The notes under the pieces are model-generated. The model had not been told where the DNA came from, did no database searches, and was given only the letters and a program-made list of their open reading frames with translations. Source: Acidobacteriota bacterium (GTDB lineage Bacteria > Acidobacteriota > Polarisedimenticolia > Gp22-AA2). From it: a stretch of 62,525 bases of DNA. Made by a program: the position numbers and the translations under genes. Where the stretch lies: positions 1 through 62,525 of the forward strand of contig JAGYID010000029.1 in NCBI GenBank assembly GCA_018606725.1, read 5' to 3'. This document shows, one piece after another, positions 10,170 through 17,497 of this stretch; positions within the stretch are counted from its first letter, which is position 1, and every line of letters starts with the position of its first letter.

Positions 10170-11071
10170 CCAGGGGCCGCGGGACGAGCGCCGGCCCCGG
10201 ACTCCGCATCGACCTGCGCGCTGCATCGTCCGGCCATGGGGGCGCCGCCGCCGGCCGGCCGGCGTGTTCGGCCCCGCTCCGGTTCGCGCACCGGGGCGCG
10301 CGCACTCTGGCGCCGGAAAACACTCTGGCGGCCTTCGAAGCGGCCCACCGGCTCGGCATCGACGCGATCGAGTTCGACGTGCGGCTGTCGGCCGACGGAG
10401 TGGCGGTGGTGATCCATGACGAGACGGTCGATCGGACGACCGACGGCGATGGTCGGGTCGGGGATCTGGCGCTCGAGCAGTTGAAACGCCTGGATGCCGG
10501 CTGCTGGTTCGCACCGGAGTTCCGCGGCGAGCCGATTCCCACGCTCGAGGAAACGCTCGCCTGGGCGCGCGGGCGCTGCGGCGTCAACATCGAGCTGAAG
10601 GAGGCCCGGGGGCGCGGCGCCGCCACCGGGTCGCCCGCGACCCGGTGCGCCTCCCTGGCGCAGGCAGTGGCGCGCGCCATCCGCCGCACCGCCTTCCGTG
10701 ACTTCCTGGTCGTGTCGTCGTTCGCGACCCCCGCCCTGGCGGCGGCCCGGACCTCCATGCCCGCGGCGCGTCTCGGATGGCTCGCATCGCGGTCGCTGCG
10801 CGGCCTGGCGTCCTTGCACCACCGCCTCCGCCTGTACTCGCTGCACCCGCACGTGCGGCTCGCGTCACCCCGGCGGGTCGTCCTCGGACGGCGACTGGGG
10901 CTGCGGGTGTTTTTCTGGACCGCCAACGATGTCCGGCTGATCCGCCGCCTCGTCGGACTCGGCTGCGACGGCGTGATGACCGACGATCCGGCCCTGTTCC
11001 GGCGTGCCGGGCTGACCGGTCCGACGATGCAACGCGGCTCAGAGGCCGTCCGGACGCGGGTTTCCGATTGA
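10166..11071 (+). CDS. Glycerophosphodiester phosphodiesterase family protein
   Basis: 301 aa hydrolase that releases glycerol 3-phosphate from glycerophosphodiesters. After an Ala/Arg-rich N-terminus the GDPD TIM-barrel begins with FAHRGARTLAPENTLAAF (catalytic HRG...PEN), continues with IEFDVRLSADG and VIHDETVDRTTDG, then INIELKEAR-type metal-site sequence (VNIELKEA), and ends with the FWTANDV and DGVMTDDP motifs. It starts at TTG 10166, overlapping the typA stop; a start a few codons in cannot be excluded. No clear signal peptide is seen, so it is probably cytosolic. Its TGA stop forms part of the next promoter's -35 box. Confidence 0.9.
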   Translation: MTRGRGTSAGPGLRIDLRAASSGHGGAAAGRPACSAPLRFAHRGARTLAPENTLAAFEAAHRLGIDAIEFDVRLSADGVAVVIHDETVDRTTDGDGRVGDLALEQLKRLDAGCWFAPEFRGEPIPTLEETLAWARGRCGVNIELKEARGRGAATGSPATRCASLAQAVARAIRRTAFRDFLVVSSFATPALAAARTSMPAARLGWLASRSLRGLASLHHRLRLYSLHPHVRLASPRRVVLGRRLGLRVFFWTANDVRLIRRLVGLGCDGVMTDDPALFRRAGLTGPTMQRGSEAVRTRVSD

Positions 11072-11096
11072 CAGGGACCGGCCGTCACCGTATAGT
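11068..11096 (+). promoter_or_regulatory. Consensus sigma-70 promoter of the leader peptide-sat unit
   Basis: TTGACA (11068-11073), a 17-base spacer and TATAGT (11091-11096). The TGA inside the -35 box is the stop codon of the preceding gene. RNA should start near 11103, about 30 bases before the leader peptide ATG. Confidence 0.88.
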
Positions 11097-11133
11097 CACG
11101 GGCGCACTCGATACTTGGAGGGCGCGGGGTTTC

Positions 11134-11226
11134 ATGAGCGGCAACGGCGGCACGTCCCATCGCTTCACCGGCAGGCTGGTTCGCTCCCGCGCTCACCTCG
11201 GTTGTTGTTGTCCTATCTGTCCATAG
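11134..11226 (+). CDS. Cysteine-rich leader peptide of the sat attenuator
   Basis: A 30-codon frame beginning MSGNGG and ending RSRAHLGCCCPICP. Three consecutive Cys codons (11203-11211) and a fourth at 11218-11220 sit immediately before the stop. All four are TGT, although this GC-rich genome favours TGC. GGAGG lies at 11117-11121 and a GGGG run nearer the ATG. The peptide sits between a consensus promoter and a terminator in front of a sulfate-activation gene. By analogy with trp-type attenuation and with the polycysteine leader frames of mycobacterial sulfur operons, its translation should report cysteinyl-tRNA supply. The peptide itself probably has no function. Confidence 0.85.
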   Translation: MSGNGGTSHRFTGRLVRSRAHLGCCCPICP

Positions 11227-11316
11227 CATCACGGTCGTCGACCGGGAGATAGGACAAGTCAGGGAACGTCGCTCAATAGCCCGAACCCTTTCCGGTCTCC
11301 CGGAAGGGGTTTTTTG
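11203..11316 (+). promoter_or_regulatory. Cysteine-responsive transcription attenuator
   Basis: Three mutually exclusive pairings are visible. P1: 11208-11218, inside the Cys codons, with 11247-11257 (11 perfect pairs). Antiterminator: 11242-11249 with 11296-11303 (8 perfect pairs). Terminator: 11284-11295 with 11300-11311. The antiterminator shares bases with both others. A ribosome stalled at the Cys codons would cover the 5' arm of P1, free 11242-11257 and prevent the terminator. The pairing is seen in sequence; the mechanism is inferred. Confidence 0.8.
11284..11315 (+). terminator. Intrinsic terminator within the sat leader
   Basis: A 12-pair stem with one G-U pair (11284-11295 with 11300-11311), a four-base loop and six Ts (11310-11315). 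It lies between the leader peptide and sat, not after a gene, which is why I treat it as an attenuator element. Confidence 0.88.
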
Positions 11317-11343
11317 TTTCAGGGCGCGGAGGCGCGAGGAGAG

Positions 11344-13086
11344 ATGATGTCGGAGCAGAAGCAGATCGTGGAGGCAGGTCCCGGGGCGGTCCTGCGCGAC
11401 GGCGTGTCGCGGCAGGCGGCGCGGAGCGGTCCGACGCCCGTCGGCGGCAAACTGGTCGACCGGGTGCTGAACGGCGCGGCGCGCGAGGCGGCGCGGTCGC
11501 TCGCCGGCAAGCTCCCGAAGCTCACCCTGACGCTCGATCAGATCGTCACGCTGGAAATGATCGCGACCGGGGTGCTCAGCCCGCTCGAGGGTTTCCCCGG
11601 GCGCAAGGACTACCAGTCGATCCTCGACCGCGGCCGGCTTGCCGACGGCACGCCGTGGACCCTGCCGCCGACGCTGGCGCCGGCGGACGAGGAGAGCCGC
11701 CGCGTCATCGACCGGGTGCGCGAAGGGGACGCCGTGGCCCTGGCCGACGAGAAGGGCCAAGCGGTGGCGATCCTGCATCTTCAGGAGAAATATTCCTTCG
11801 ACAAGACCGAGCGCGCCCAGAAGCTGTTCGGCACGACCGAGCGGAAACATCCCGGCGTCGACGCCATCCACCGCCGCCTCGGCGACCTCGCCCTGGCCGG
11901 GCCGATCGACCTCATCGAGAAGACCCACTGGGGGCCGTTCGAGAGATACCGTCTCGAGCCGAAGGACGCCTGGCGTCTGTTTCACGAGGAGCGCGGCTGG
12001 AACACGGTGATCGCGTTCCAGACCGCCAACCCGCTGCACCGCGGCCACGAGCATCTGCAGAAGTGCGCCCTGGAGATCTTCGACGGGCTGTTCATCCACC
12101 CGGTCGTCGAGACGACCCGGCGCGCCTATTTCCGCAACGAGTTCCGCATCAAGGCCTACGAAGTCGCGCTGCGCGAGTACTTCCCCGCTGACCGCGTCGC
12201 CATGGCGCCGCTGCGGATCACCATGCAGTACGCCGGGCCGCGCGAGGCGATCCTGCACGCCCTCATTCGCCGCAACTTCGGCTGCACGCACTTCATCGTC
12301 GGCCGCGACCATGCCGGCTTCGGGAGCTACTACGACCCGTACGCCTCGCAGAAGATCTTCTCCGACTACGACCGCACCGAGCTCGGCATCGAGCCGGTCT
12401 TCTTCCGCGAGTCGTATTACTGCACGCGCTGCGGCAGCGTGGCTTCCGAGAAGACCTGCCCGCACGGCCGCGAGTATCACATCACCATGAGCGGCACCGG
12501 CGTGCAGGACATTCTGCGTTACGGCTATCTGCCCCCCAAGGAGGTCCTGCGTCCGGAGGTCGGACAGGTGATCCTGCAGGGGATCCAGCCGAAGGGCGTC
12601 GGGCCGGACGGGAAGGCGATCCGCCCGGTCGGCGACACCATCAAGGGCCTGTTCCCCTTCTACCTGACGCACGCCCGCCTCGGCGGTCCGAAGCGCGAGG
12701 TGCCCCTCGATCCGGCGACGCTGACGAAGCGGGACCTCGAGGCGGCCCTGCATGACGCGCGGGACAACGCATCGCGGGTCTACGACCGCGTCTACGAGAC
12801 TTTCACCTCCCTCTTCGATCTCGATCGGGCCCTCGAGGTGTCTCTCCTTCAGCAGGCGCGTCTGAAAGCGATCGCCATCCAGGAGGAGCTGGTCGAATCC
12901 CTGGAGCAGAAAGTGGCGGTGGCACCCGAGACGGTCGAGGACGCCTACATGTACCAGGATCGGGCGGAGGCGGAGCGCGAGCTCCAGGTCGCGCGCCGGA
13001 TTCTGGAGGAGCTGCGGCGCGGCGAGGGAGCCGATTTCAAGTCGCGCGTCTGGAATCAACGCCCGTACGAAGACTACTCGATCTGA
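11344..13086 (+). CDS. sat: ATP sulfurylase (sulfate adenylyltransferase) with C-terminal extension
   Basis: 580 aa enzyme making adenosine 5'-phosphosulfate from ATP and sulfate, the first step of sulfate assimilation. The PUA-like N-domain carries GVLSPLEGF; the catalytic domain has NPLHRGHE (HxxH) and GRDHAG; the zinc-type motif YYCTRCGS then TCPHG follows. Two usually conserved positions differ: the QTRN motif reads QTAN, and the SGTxxR segment reads SGTGVQ. About 140 extra residues follow the normal end, mostly charged helix, unlike an APS kinase (no P-loop seen). ATG 11344 or 11347 follows GAGGA. Expression should be controlled by the cysteine attenuator upstream. Confidence 0.88.
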   Translation: MMSEQKQIVEAGPGAVLRDGVSRQAARSGPTPVGGKLVDRVLNGAAREAARSLAGKLPKLTLTLDQIVTLEMIATGVLSPLEGFPGRKDYQSILDRGRLADGTPWTLPPTLAPADEESRRVIDRVREGDAVALADEKGQAVAILHLQEKYSFDKTERAQKLFGTTERKHPGVDAIHRRLGDLALAGPIDLIEKTHWGPFERYRLEPKDAWRLFHEERGWNTVIAFQTANPLHRGHEHLQKCALEIFDGLFIHPVVETTRRAYFRNEFRIKAYEVALREYFPADRVAMAPLRITMQYAGPREAILHALIRRNFGCTHFIVGRDHAGFGSYYDPYASQKIFSDYDRTELGIEPVFFRESYYCTRCGSVASEKTCPHGREYHITMSGTGVQDILRYGYLPPKEVLRPEVGQVILQGIQPKGVGPDGKAIRPVGDTIKGLFPFYLTHARLGGPKREVPLDPATLTKRDLEAALHDARDNASRVYDRVYETFTSLFDLDRALEVSLLQQARLKAIAIQEELVESLEQKVAVAPETVEDAYMYQDRAEAERELQVARRILEELRRGEGADFKSRVWNQRPYEDYSI

Positions 13087-13109
13087 TCACCGGGGCCTTT
13101 CCGCTCGTC

Positions 13110-13138
13110 TTGACAAAGGCATATCCTTGTGATGTATT
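13110..13138 (+). promoter_or_regulatory. Putative promoter of the Lys/Arg-rich protein
   Basis: TTGACA (13110-13115), a 17-base spacer and TGTATT (13133-13138). The -35 is perfect; the -10 is weak. Confidence 0.5.
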
Positions 13139-13179
13139 GACCGCGGCTTCCAGACAACGCAACCAAAGGGGGTGAGACC

Positions 13180-13503
13180 GTGGCCAAGAAACGAGCGAAG
13201 CGGAAAGCGTCTCGCCGCAAGGGCGCAAGCCGCAAGGCTTCCGCCCGGAAGGCACCCAGAAAGAAGGCGGCCCGCAAGGGCGCGAAAAGAGCCCGACCGG
13301 CGAAGAAGTCCGCGCGGCGCAAGGGCAGCGCCCGCAAGGCCGCCCCGCGCAAGGCGGCGGCCAGGAAGGCGGCGCCGCGCCCCAGCGCTCCCGCTCCAAC
13401 GCCGGCGGTGACCCCGGTGGTCACTCCGACGACCCCGTCCTCCTACACGCCGACGTACGGCAGCGGTTTCGGGTCCGACATCGGCAAGAACGAAGAGGAA
13501 TAG
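13180..13503 (+). CDS. Histone H1-like Lys/Arg/Ala-rich protein
   Basis: 107 aa, very basic. Residues 1-70 are built almost only of Lys, Arg, Ala, Ser and Gly in repeats such as KGASRKASARKAPRKKAARK, resembling eukaryotic H1 tails and bacterial Hc1/AlgP-type proteins. Residues 70-107 switch to a Pro/Thr/Ser-rich tail ending in the acidic KNEEE. The start is GTG 13180 after AAAGGGGG. Such proteins usually bind DNA or RNA non-specifically. Low complexity makes the family unresolvable, but the gene has its own promoter and a strong terminator. Confidence 0.82.
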   Translation: MAKKRAKRKASRRKGASRKASARKAPRKKAARKGAKRARPAKKSARRKGSARKAAPRKAAARKAAPRPSAPAPTPAVTPVVTPTTPSSYTPTYGSGFGSDIGKNEEE

Positions 13504-13520
13504 ACCCAACCTCGCATCCC

Positions 13521-13558
13521 ACGCCCCGGCACCGATGACGGCGCCGGGGCGTTTTTTT
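13521..13558 (+). terminator. Intrinsic terminator after the histone-like gene
   Basis: Ten perfect pairs (13521-13530 with 13543-13552), a 12-base loop and seven Ts (13552-13558). Confidence 0.92.
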
Positions 13559-13572
13559 GCCCGGGTGGACCG

Positions 13573-13600
13573 TTGACTCCCGCCGGGAGCGGCCTATATT
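13573..13600 (+). promoter_or_regulatory. Sigma-70-type promoter of the TPR gene pair
   Basis: TTGACT (13573-13578), a 16-base spacer and TATATT (13595-13600). Predicted start near 13607, about 35 bases before the ATG. Confidence 0.75.
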
Positions 13601-13642
13601 GGGTTATGGTTTCTGCACGATACGCAACGTGTGCGAGGGACG

Positions 13643-14173
13643 ATGCCCGAAGCAGCGACCGCACCATCCGGCAATCCCACCGGCGCCCCCCAGTCGGATT
13701 CGACTTTCCGTGGCGGCATGTCCGCCCTGGAAAAGCGCTGTTACAAGGAAGCGATCGCCTTGTTCCAGCAGGCGATCGATCTGGAGCGTCAGGAGGGGGC
13801 CAAGAATCCGAAAATGAAATTCGTTTCCTGGCTCGGCCTGGCTCTGACCCTGTCGCAGGGGCGGTCGGAGGAGGGATTGAAGCTGTGCGAGCAGGCGGTC
13901 AAGCGCGAGTTCTTCGACCCGGATCTGTACTGCAACCTCGGAATCGTCTACCTGCGCAGCCGCCAGAAAGCCCGCGCCTTCGAGGCGTTCCAGAAGGGGC
14001 TGAATCTCAAGCCGGGGCACCGCCGGATTCTCGAGGAGCTGGAGAAATACGACCAGCGCAGCTACCCGGTGTTCGCTTTCCTCCCGCGCCAACACCTGAT
14101 CAACCGCCTGGCGGGCCGCCTGCGCCACCGCCTGCGTCACCTGTTCGGGAAAATCTCTCCCAACGAAGCCTGA
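13643..14173 (+). CDS. TPR-repeat protein, cytosolic
   Basis: 176 aa. After a Ser/Pro/Thr-rich tail of about 20 residues come three TPR-like helix pairs: YKEAIALFQQAIDLE, then GRSEEGLKLCEQAVK with YCNLGIVYLRSRQKARAFEAF, and a final GLNLKPGHRRILEEL. The end is rich in Arg and Leu with no membrane segment. ATG 13643 is chosen because GAGGGA lies just upstream; GTG 13631 is in frame but poorer. The function is unknown; TPRs imply protein-protein contact. Its stop overlaps the proposed CTG start of the next gene, so the two form an operon. Confidence 0.82.
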   Translation: MPEAATAPSGNPTGAPQSDSTFRGGMSALEKRCYKEAIALFQQAIDLERQEGAKNPKMKFVSWLGLALTLSQGRSEEGLKLCEQAVKREFFDPDLYCNLGIVYLRSRQKARAFEAFQKGLNLKPGHRRILEELEKYDQRSYPVFAFLPRQHLINRLAGRLRHRLRHLFGKISPNEA

Positions 14174-15789
14174 GCCGTTCGAGGGCCGCCTCCGGCCCCG
14201 GCCGGGCCTACCGCCCGGCGGCCGGAACTTGCGCAGCCCTCGCATTCGTCCTGTCACAGGCGCCCGTCCTCGCCGACCGGGCGGCGGCAGCGGCGCCGGC
14301 CTCCGAGCCGCCCGGGCAGGAGGCGCCGGAGCGCGATGGGCCGCGGCGGGAGGCGCAACGCCTCGACGCCGACGCTTACGTCCGGCGCGGTTTCGAATAC
14401 CTGGCGCGGCCGCGCCCGGAGGACCAGGATGAGGCGGCGCGGCTGTTCCGGAAAGCGATCGATCTCGAGCCGGATCGGAGCGAAGCGCTCCGGGGTCTCG
14501 CCCGGGTCGACACCTACCTGTACACGCTCGGCCTCGATACCAGACGGGAGCGCCTCCAGGACGCCCTCGATGCGGCCGGGCACGCCGTCGAGCGGGCGCC
14601 GCAGGACGCCCCGGCGCGCGCCGCTCTGGCCCTGGCGCTGGCCGCCGCCGACCGGCTGACGCCGGCCCTCGAGGAGGCCAGGCGGGCGACGGCGATCGAG
14701 GCGGGCTCGGCCGAAGCCCAGGCATCCACGTGTGTCGTGCTGCGGCTGCGGGGCGATTTGGATGGAGCCCTGGCGGCCTGCCGGCGGGCCGTGACGGCGG
14801 CTCCCCGCGACCCGCGCCTGTTGACCGCCTTCGGCGACGCGTTGCGTGACAAGGGTCTGTACGAGGACGCCATGGAGATGTACGGGCAGGCGGTCGACCT
14901 GGACCACGAGGCGATCGCGCCGCAGCTCGGGGCGGCGGTGGCGCTGCACAAGGCAGGCCGGTACCAGTCGGCGGGCGGCATGTTCAATCTGCTCCTCGAG
15001 AAATGGGACTACGCCCAGGACCGCGTCCGCCTCGGCGCGGCGGCCCTGTTGCTCAGCATGCAGCGCTTCGACGACGCCCTGGCGATGTACGAGAAGGTGC
15101 CGGTGCCCGAGGGCGGCTCGCTGCCTGTCCTGGTGACGCTGTACGGCAAGGCCTACTGCCTGCAGCGGCTCGGACGCAGCCCCGAGGCGGAGTACTTCCT
15201 CAGCGGTCTCATCGAGCGGGTGCCACGGGCCTATGACGGTCCGGCGCGGGGTCGCGATGTGCTGTTCATGGCCTACGGCGACCTGGTCGGTTATTTCCGG
15301 GAGCGCGACAAGGTGCACAAGGTCGAGACGCTGCTGCGAGAGGCGGCCGCCCGTCCGCTGGCGCCGACCCGCTTCGCCCGCGACCTGGCCGGGCGTCTCG
15401 ACGCCGCGGGGGAAGCCGGCAAGGCCGCGGCGATTCTCGAGACCGCCGTCCTCGGCGCCGACCCGGCGGAGGATCCGATCGAGCTGTCCGAGAGCGCGCT
15501 GGCGATGGTCCGCGTGCGGACCGCCGCCGGCAACCGGCGTCTGCCGGCCGACAGCGCCGCGGCGCGGGCCCTGCAGCAGGCCGTGGACCGCATCGCGCCC
15601 TCCCCGATCGGCATCGCGCAGTACCGCCTGGCCCGGGCTCTTGCGCTCGCCGGCTGGAACGACGAGGCGATCGCCTGCCTGGCACGGGCCCGGCAGGGCG
15701 GCTACCTGCCCGCCGACCAGGTTGCCGACGAGAAGGACTTCGACCGTCTCCGCGACCTGCCCGCCTTCAAGAACCTGCTCGCCGGCTGA
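14170..15789 (+). CDS. Periplasmic TPR-repeat protein (probable CTG start)
   Basis: 539 aa if it starts at CTG 14170, which overlaps the preceding TGA (CTGA). That start yields SRSR followed by a hydrophobic AALAFVLSQAPVLA, a good signal peptide; I find no ATG, GTG or TTG between the previous stop and this segment. The mature protein contains at least six TPR-like units, such as AARLFRKAIDLEPDRSEALR, LDGALAACRRAVTAAPRDPR and YEDAMEMYGQAVDLDHEA. The C-terminal block (YLPADQVADEKDFDRLRDLP) matches the usual end of acidobacterial TPR proteins. The role is unknown; it may be a scaffold in the cell envelope. Confidence 0.82.
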   Translation: MSRSRAASGPGRAYRPAAGTCAALAFVLSQAPVLADRAAAAAPASEPPGQEAPERDGPRREAQRLDADAYVRRGFEYLARPRPEDQDEAARLFRKAIDLEPDRSEALRGLARVDTYLYTLGLDTRRERLQDALDAAGHAVERAPQDAPARAALALALAAADRLTPALEEARRATAIEAGSAEAQASTCVVLRLRGDLDGALAACRRAVTAAPRDPRLLTAFGDALRDKGLYEDAMEMYGQAVDLDHEAIAPQLGAAVALHKAGRYQSAGGMFNLLLEKWDYAQDRVRLGAAALLLSMQRFDDALAMYEKVPVPEGGSLPVLVTLYGKAYCLQRLGRSPEAEYFLSGLIERVPRAYDGPARGRDVLFMAYGDLVGYFRERDKVHKVETLLREAAARPLAPTRFARDLAGRLDAAGEAGKAAAILETAVLGADPAEDPIELSESALAMVRVRTAAGNRRLPADSAAARALQQAVDRIAPSPIGIAQYRLARALALAGWNDEAIACLARARQGGYLPADQVADEKDFDRLRDLPAFKNLLAG

Positions 15790-15868
15790 GCCTGCCCGTC
15801 CGCCGATCCAGGCCGTCCGCTGAACCAGGCCGCCCGCCGGCGCCGGACAGGCGCGTTCCACGGCACAA

Positions 15869-15906
15869 CGGACAAAAGAGTCGCCCGCCTCGTCGGCTTT
15901 TGTCCG
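15869..15906 (+). repeat. Ten-base inverted repeat between the TPR gene and the secreted protein
   Basis: CGGACAAAAG (15869-15878) and CTTTTGTCCG (15897-15906), 18 bases apart. It could be a terminator for the TPR gene (no T tract follows) or an activator site about 165 bases upstream of the predicted sigma-54 start near 16050. Apart from this, the dyad at 15991-16005 and the promoter, the 310-base gap (15790-16099) holds nothing I recognise. Confidence 0.5.
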
Positions 15907-15990
15907 GCGATTTCGTAATTTGTCCAGAACCCGCTCAGGCGTGGGCTTTCAGAGACTGCGGCAATTGCGCCCGGTGACGGGGGTTAAGGG

Positions 15991-16005
15991 CGGGTGCGGC
16001 ACCCG
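15991..16005. promoter_or_regulatory. Dyad upstream of the sigma-54-type promoter
   Basis: CGGGTG, three bases, CACCCG: a perfect 6-6 dyad centred about 52 bases upstream of the predicted RNA start. It is a candidate activator-binding site; no known regulator motif is recognised. Confidence 0.35.
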
Positions 16006-16023
16006 GCGACCAGAATCGCGACA

Positions 16024-16039
16024 TGGTACCGGCCTTGCT
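16024..16039 (+). promoter_or_regulatory. Sigma-54-type promoter of the small secreted protein
   Basis: TGGTAC (16024-16029), five bases, TTGCT (16035-16039). The GG and GC are separated by the required ten bases; only one position departs from TGGCAC-N5-TTGCW. RNA should start near 16050, 50 bases before the ATG. Confidence 0.6.
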
Positions 16040-16099
16040 CTCTCCACCTGCCGACCGCGACCCGTCACCATGAGGCGCGCGTCAGGAGGTGTCGTGCTC

Positions 16100-16558
16100 A
16101 TGAAACGCGCACTTTTTGCTGTGGCAGTAGCCATGGTCGCTTCGGTTCTGGTGGCCACACCAGTCGCGGCCCAGTCGGTGGTCAGAGAAACGAGCTGCAC
16201 CGACACGTACGGCTCCAACACCATGACCTACGACTGCCGTTTCCACGTGAAGGACTACACGGTTGGTGCGCCGGTGACGTTCACCGTCAACTACTCGTGC
16301 ACCGGCGCGTGCGGTCCGGTCCTGTCGTTCGGTCTGCGTGACCGGGGCTTCACCCCGGCGGGCACGAACGGTCACCTGGTGGGCGGACGCCGCATTCCCG
16401 GCGGTCTCGAGCTGACCTTCGCCTTCGACTCGCTGAAGTCGATGGGTAAGGGCGTCACCGGGCAGGGCCACTTCAAGATGAACGTCAACGTCGACGACGG
16501 CTCCGGTTACATGACCGCGGTGCCGTGCAACATCGACGTGCACCTGAACACGGAATAA
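16100..16558 (+). CDS. Small secreted protein of unknown function
   Basis: 152 aa. A clear signal peptide (MKRALFAVAVAMVASVLVA, cleavage after PVAAQ) precedes a beta-rich domain of about 125 residues with five cysteines (ETSCTDTY, YDCRF, YSCTGAC, VPCN). The ATG at 16100 follows AGGAGGT by nine bases; the long in-frame region before it lacks a ribosome site. I do not recognise the family. The putative sigma-54 promoter suggests it is made only under a particular condition sensed by an enhancer-binding protein. Confidence 0.8.
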   Translation: MKRALFAVAVAMVASVLVATPVAAQSVVRETSCTDTYGSNTMTYDCRFHVKDYTVGAPVTFTVNYSCTGACGPVLSFGLRDRGFTPAGTNGHLVGGRRIPGGLELTFAFDSLKSMGKGVTGQGHFKMNVNVDDGSGYMTAVPCNIDVHLNTE

Positions 16559-16614
16559 CGCCGGCTCCGCTGGCGTAAGGGGCGCACGCCCCGCAGCCGC
16601 CTCAGGCGGCAGGA

Positions 16615-16674
16615 GCCCGGCGCACGCAGGCCCGACGGATAATCGGGCTGGTGCGCCGGGCACCTTCTTTTTTT
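16615..16674 (+). terminator. Strong intrinsic terminator after the secreted protein
   Basis: GCCCGGCGCAC (16615-16625) pairs perfectly with 16651-16661, with an inner stem of CCCGA and TCGGG, and is followed by seven Ts at 16668-16674. It lies between convergent genes. Confidence 0.9.
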
Positions 16675-16689
16675 CCGGCGACTGTTTCT

Positions 16690-17469
16690 CTAGCGGGGAA
16701 CCGTGACCTTCGCGGCCTGCTCGAGCGCCACCGACAGCATCTCCTCGGTGCCGATCTTCGCTTCCTTGCCCTTCGTCGATCCGGCCACGGCGGTGCCGAC
16801 CGCCGCGCCGACCGCCGCCGCCCCGGCGGCGTTCTTGTCGAGGAGCTTGCCGAGCAGGGCGCCGCCGGCGGCGCTGCCGCCGATGATGCCGGCCTTCTTG
16901 CCGGCGCTGCCCTCCGCGATCCTGCTGAGACCGGCGGCGATTGTCGCGGCCCGGCCGTTCGGGCTGACGATCCGGTTGAAGTTCAGCGCCAGGGCGCCGC
17001 CGGTGTCCTTGAACCCCTTCTTGGCCGGCTTCACGTCAGTCACCGTCCCTTCGACCGTGCTGCCGGCGGGGAAGACGACACGCTCGCCGACGAGCAGCGG
17101 CTGCTGCAGTGTCGCCGTGACCTTGTCGCCGACCAGCGCCGTTTCGGACGTCAGCGGCGCGGCAAGCTGCAGGCCGAGGGCGGTGCCGGAGGGAATGGTC
17201 AGCGTGACGGTCGTCGGCGCCGGCGGCGTCTTCGGCTCGATCCGGCGCGGCCGCTCCTCGGGAACCGCTTCCGTCCGCGTCGCACTCTGGGGCGGCGGGG
17301 GCGGCGGGGTCACCACGTCGCTGCCGCCCGTGGCCGGGGCCGGCGGCGGAGCCGGCTCGGTCTGCTCCGCCACCTGCGACGTACCGGTCTGCTGGCCGCT
17401 GCACCCGGCGAATCCGAGCGGCAGCAGGGTCACCACGAGAACCAGAGTCAGAAATCGCGACTTCGTCAT
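16690..17469 (-). CDS. Lipoprotein with glycine-zipper domain
   Basis: 259 aa. A lipoprotein signal (MTKSRFLTLVLVVTLLPLGFAGC, lipobox GFAGC) is followed by a Pro-rich linker, then a beta-rich domain beginning IPSGTALGLQL with PLTSETALVGDKV and VFPAGSTVEGTV. Near the end is a glycine-zipper-like stretch (GIIGGSAAGGALLGKLL then GAAVGAAVGTAVAG) that may insert in or line a membrane. ATG 17469 follows GGGAGGGG. It is a paralogue of the gene 28 bases upstream and sits in the same operon. The family is common in acidobacterial genomes as far as I recall; the function is unknown. Confidence 0.82.
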   Translation of the reverse strand: MTKSRFLTLVLVVTLLPLGFAGCSGQQTGTSQVAEQTEPAPPPAPATGGSDVVTPPPPPPQSATRTEAVPEERPRRIEPKTPPAPTTVTLTIPSGTALGLQLAAPLTSETALVGDKVTATLQQPLLVGERVVFPAGSTVEGTVTDVKPAKKGFKDTGGALALNFNRIVSPNGRAATIAAGLSRIAEGSAGKKAGIIGGSAAGGALLGKLLDKNAAGAAAVGAAVGTAVAGSTKGKEAKIGTEEMLSVALEQAAKVTVPR

Positions 17470-17497
17470 GCTTCCCCCTCCCTGAATTAAGGAACCT

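Noticed and set aside
8280-10514. Open frame of 744 codons on the minus strand over typA
   Set aside because: It is antisense to a clear TypA/BipA gene, its product is Arg/Asp/Gly-rich without any family motif, and GC-rich codon bias alone keeps such frames open.
11178-11287. Pairing of GGTTCG (11178-11183) with CGAACC (11282-11287) as the antiterminator
   Set aside because: Only six pairs; the 8-pair helix 11242-11249 with 11296-11303 is stronger and better placed.
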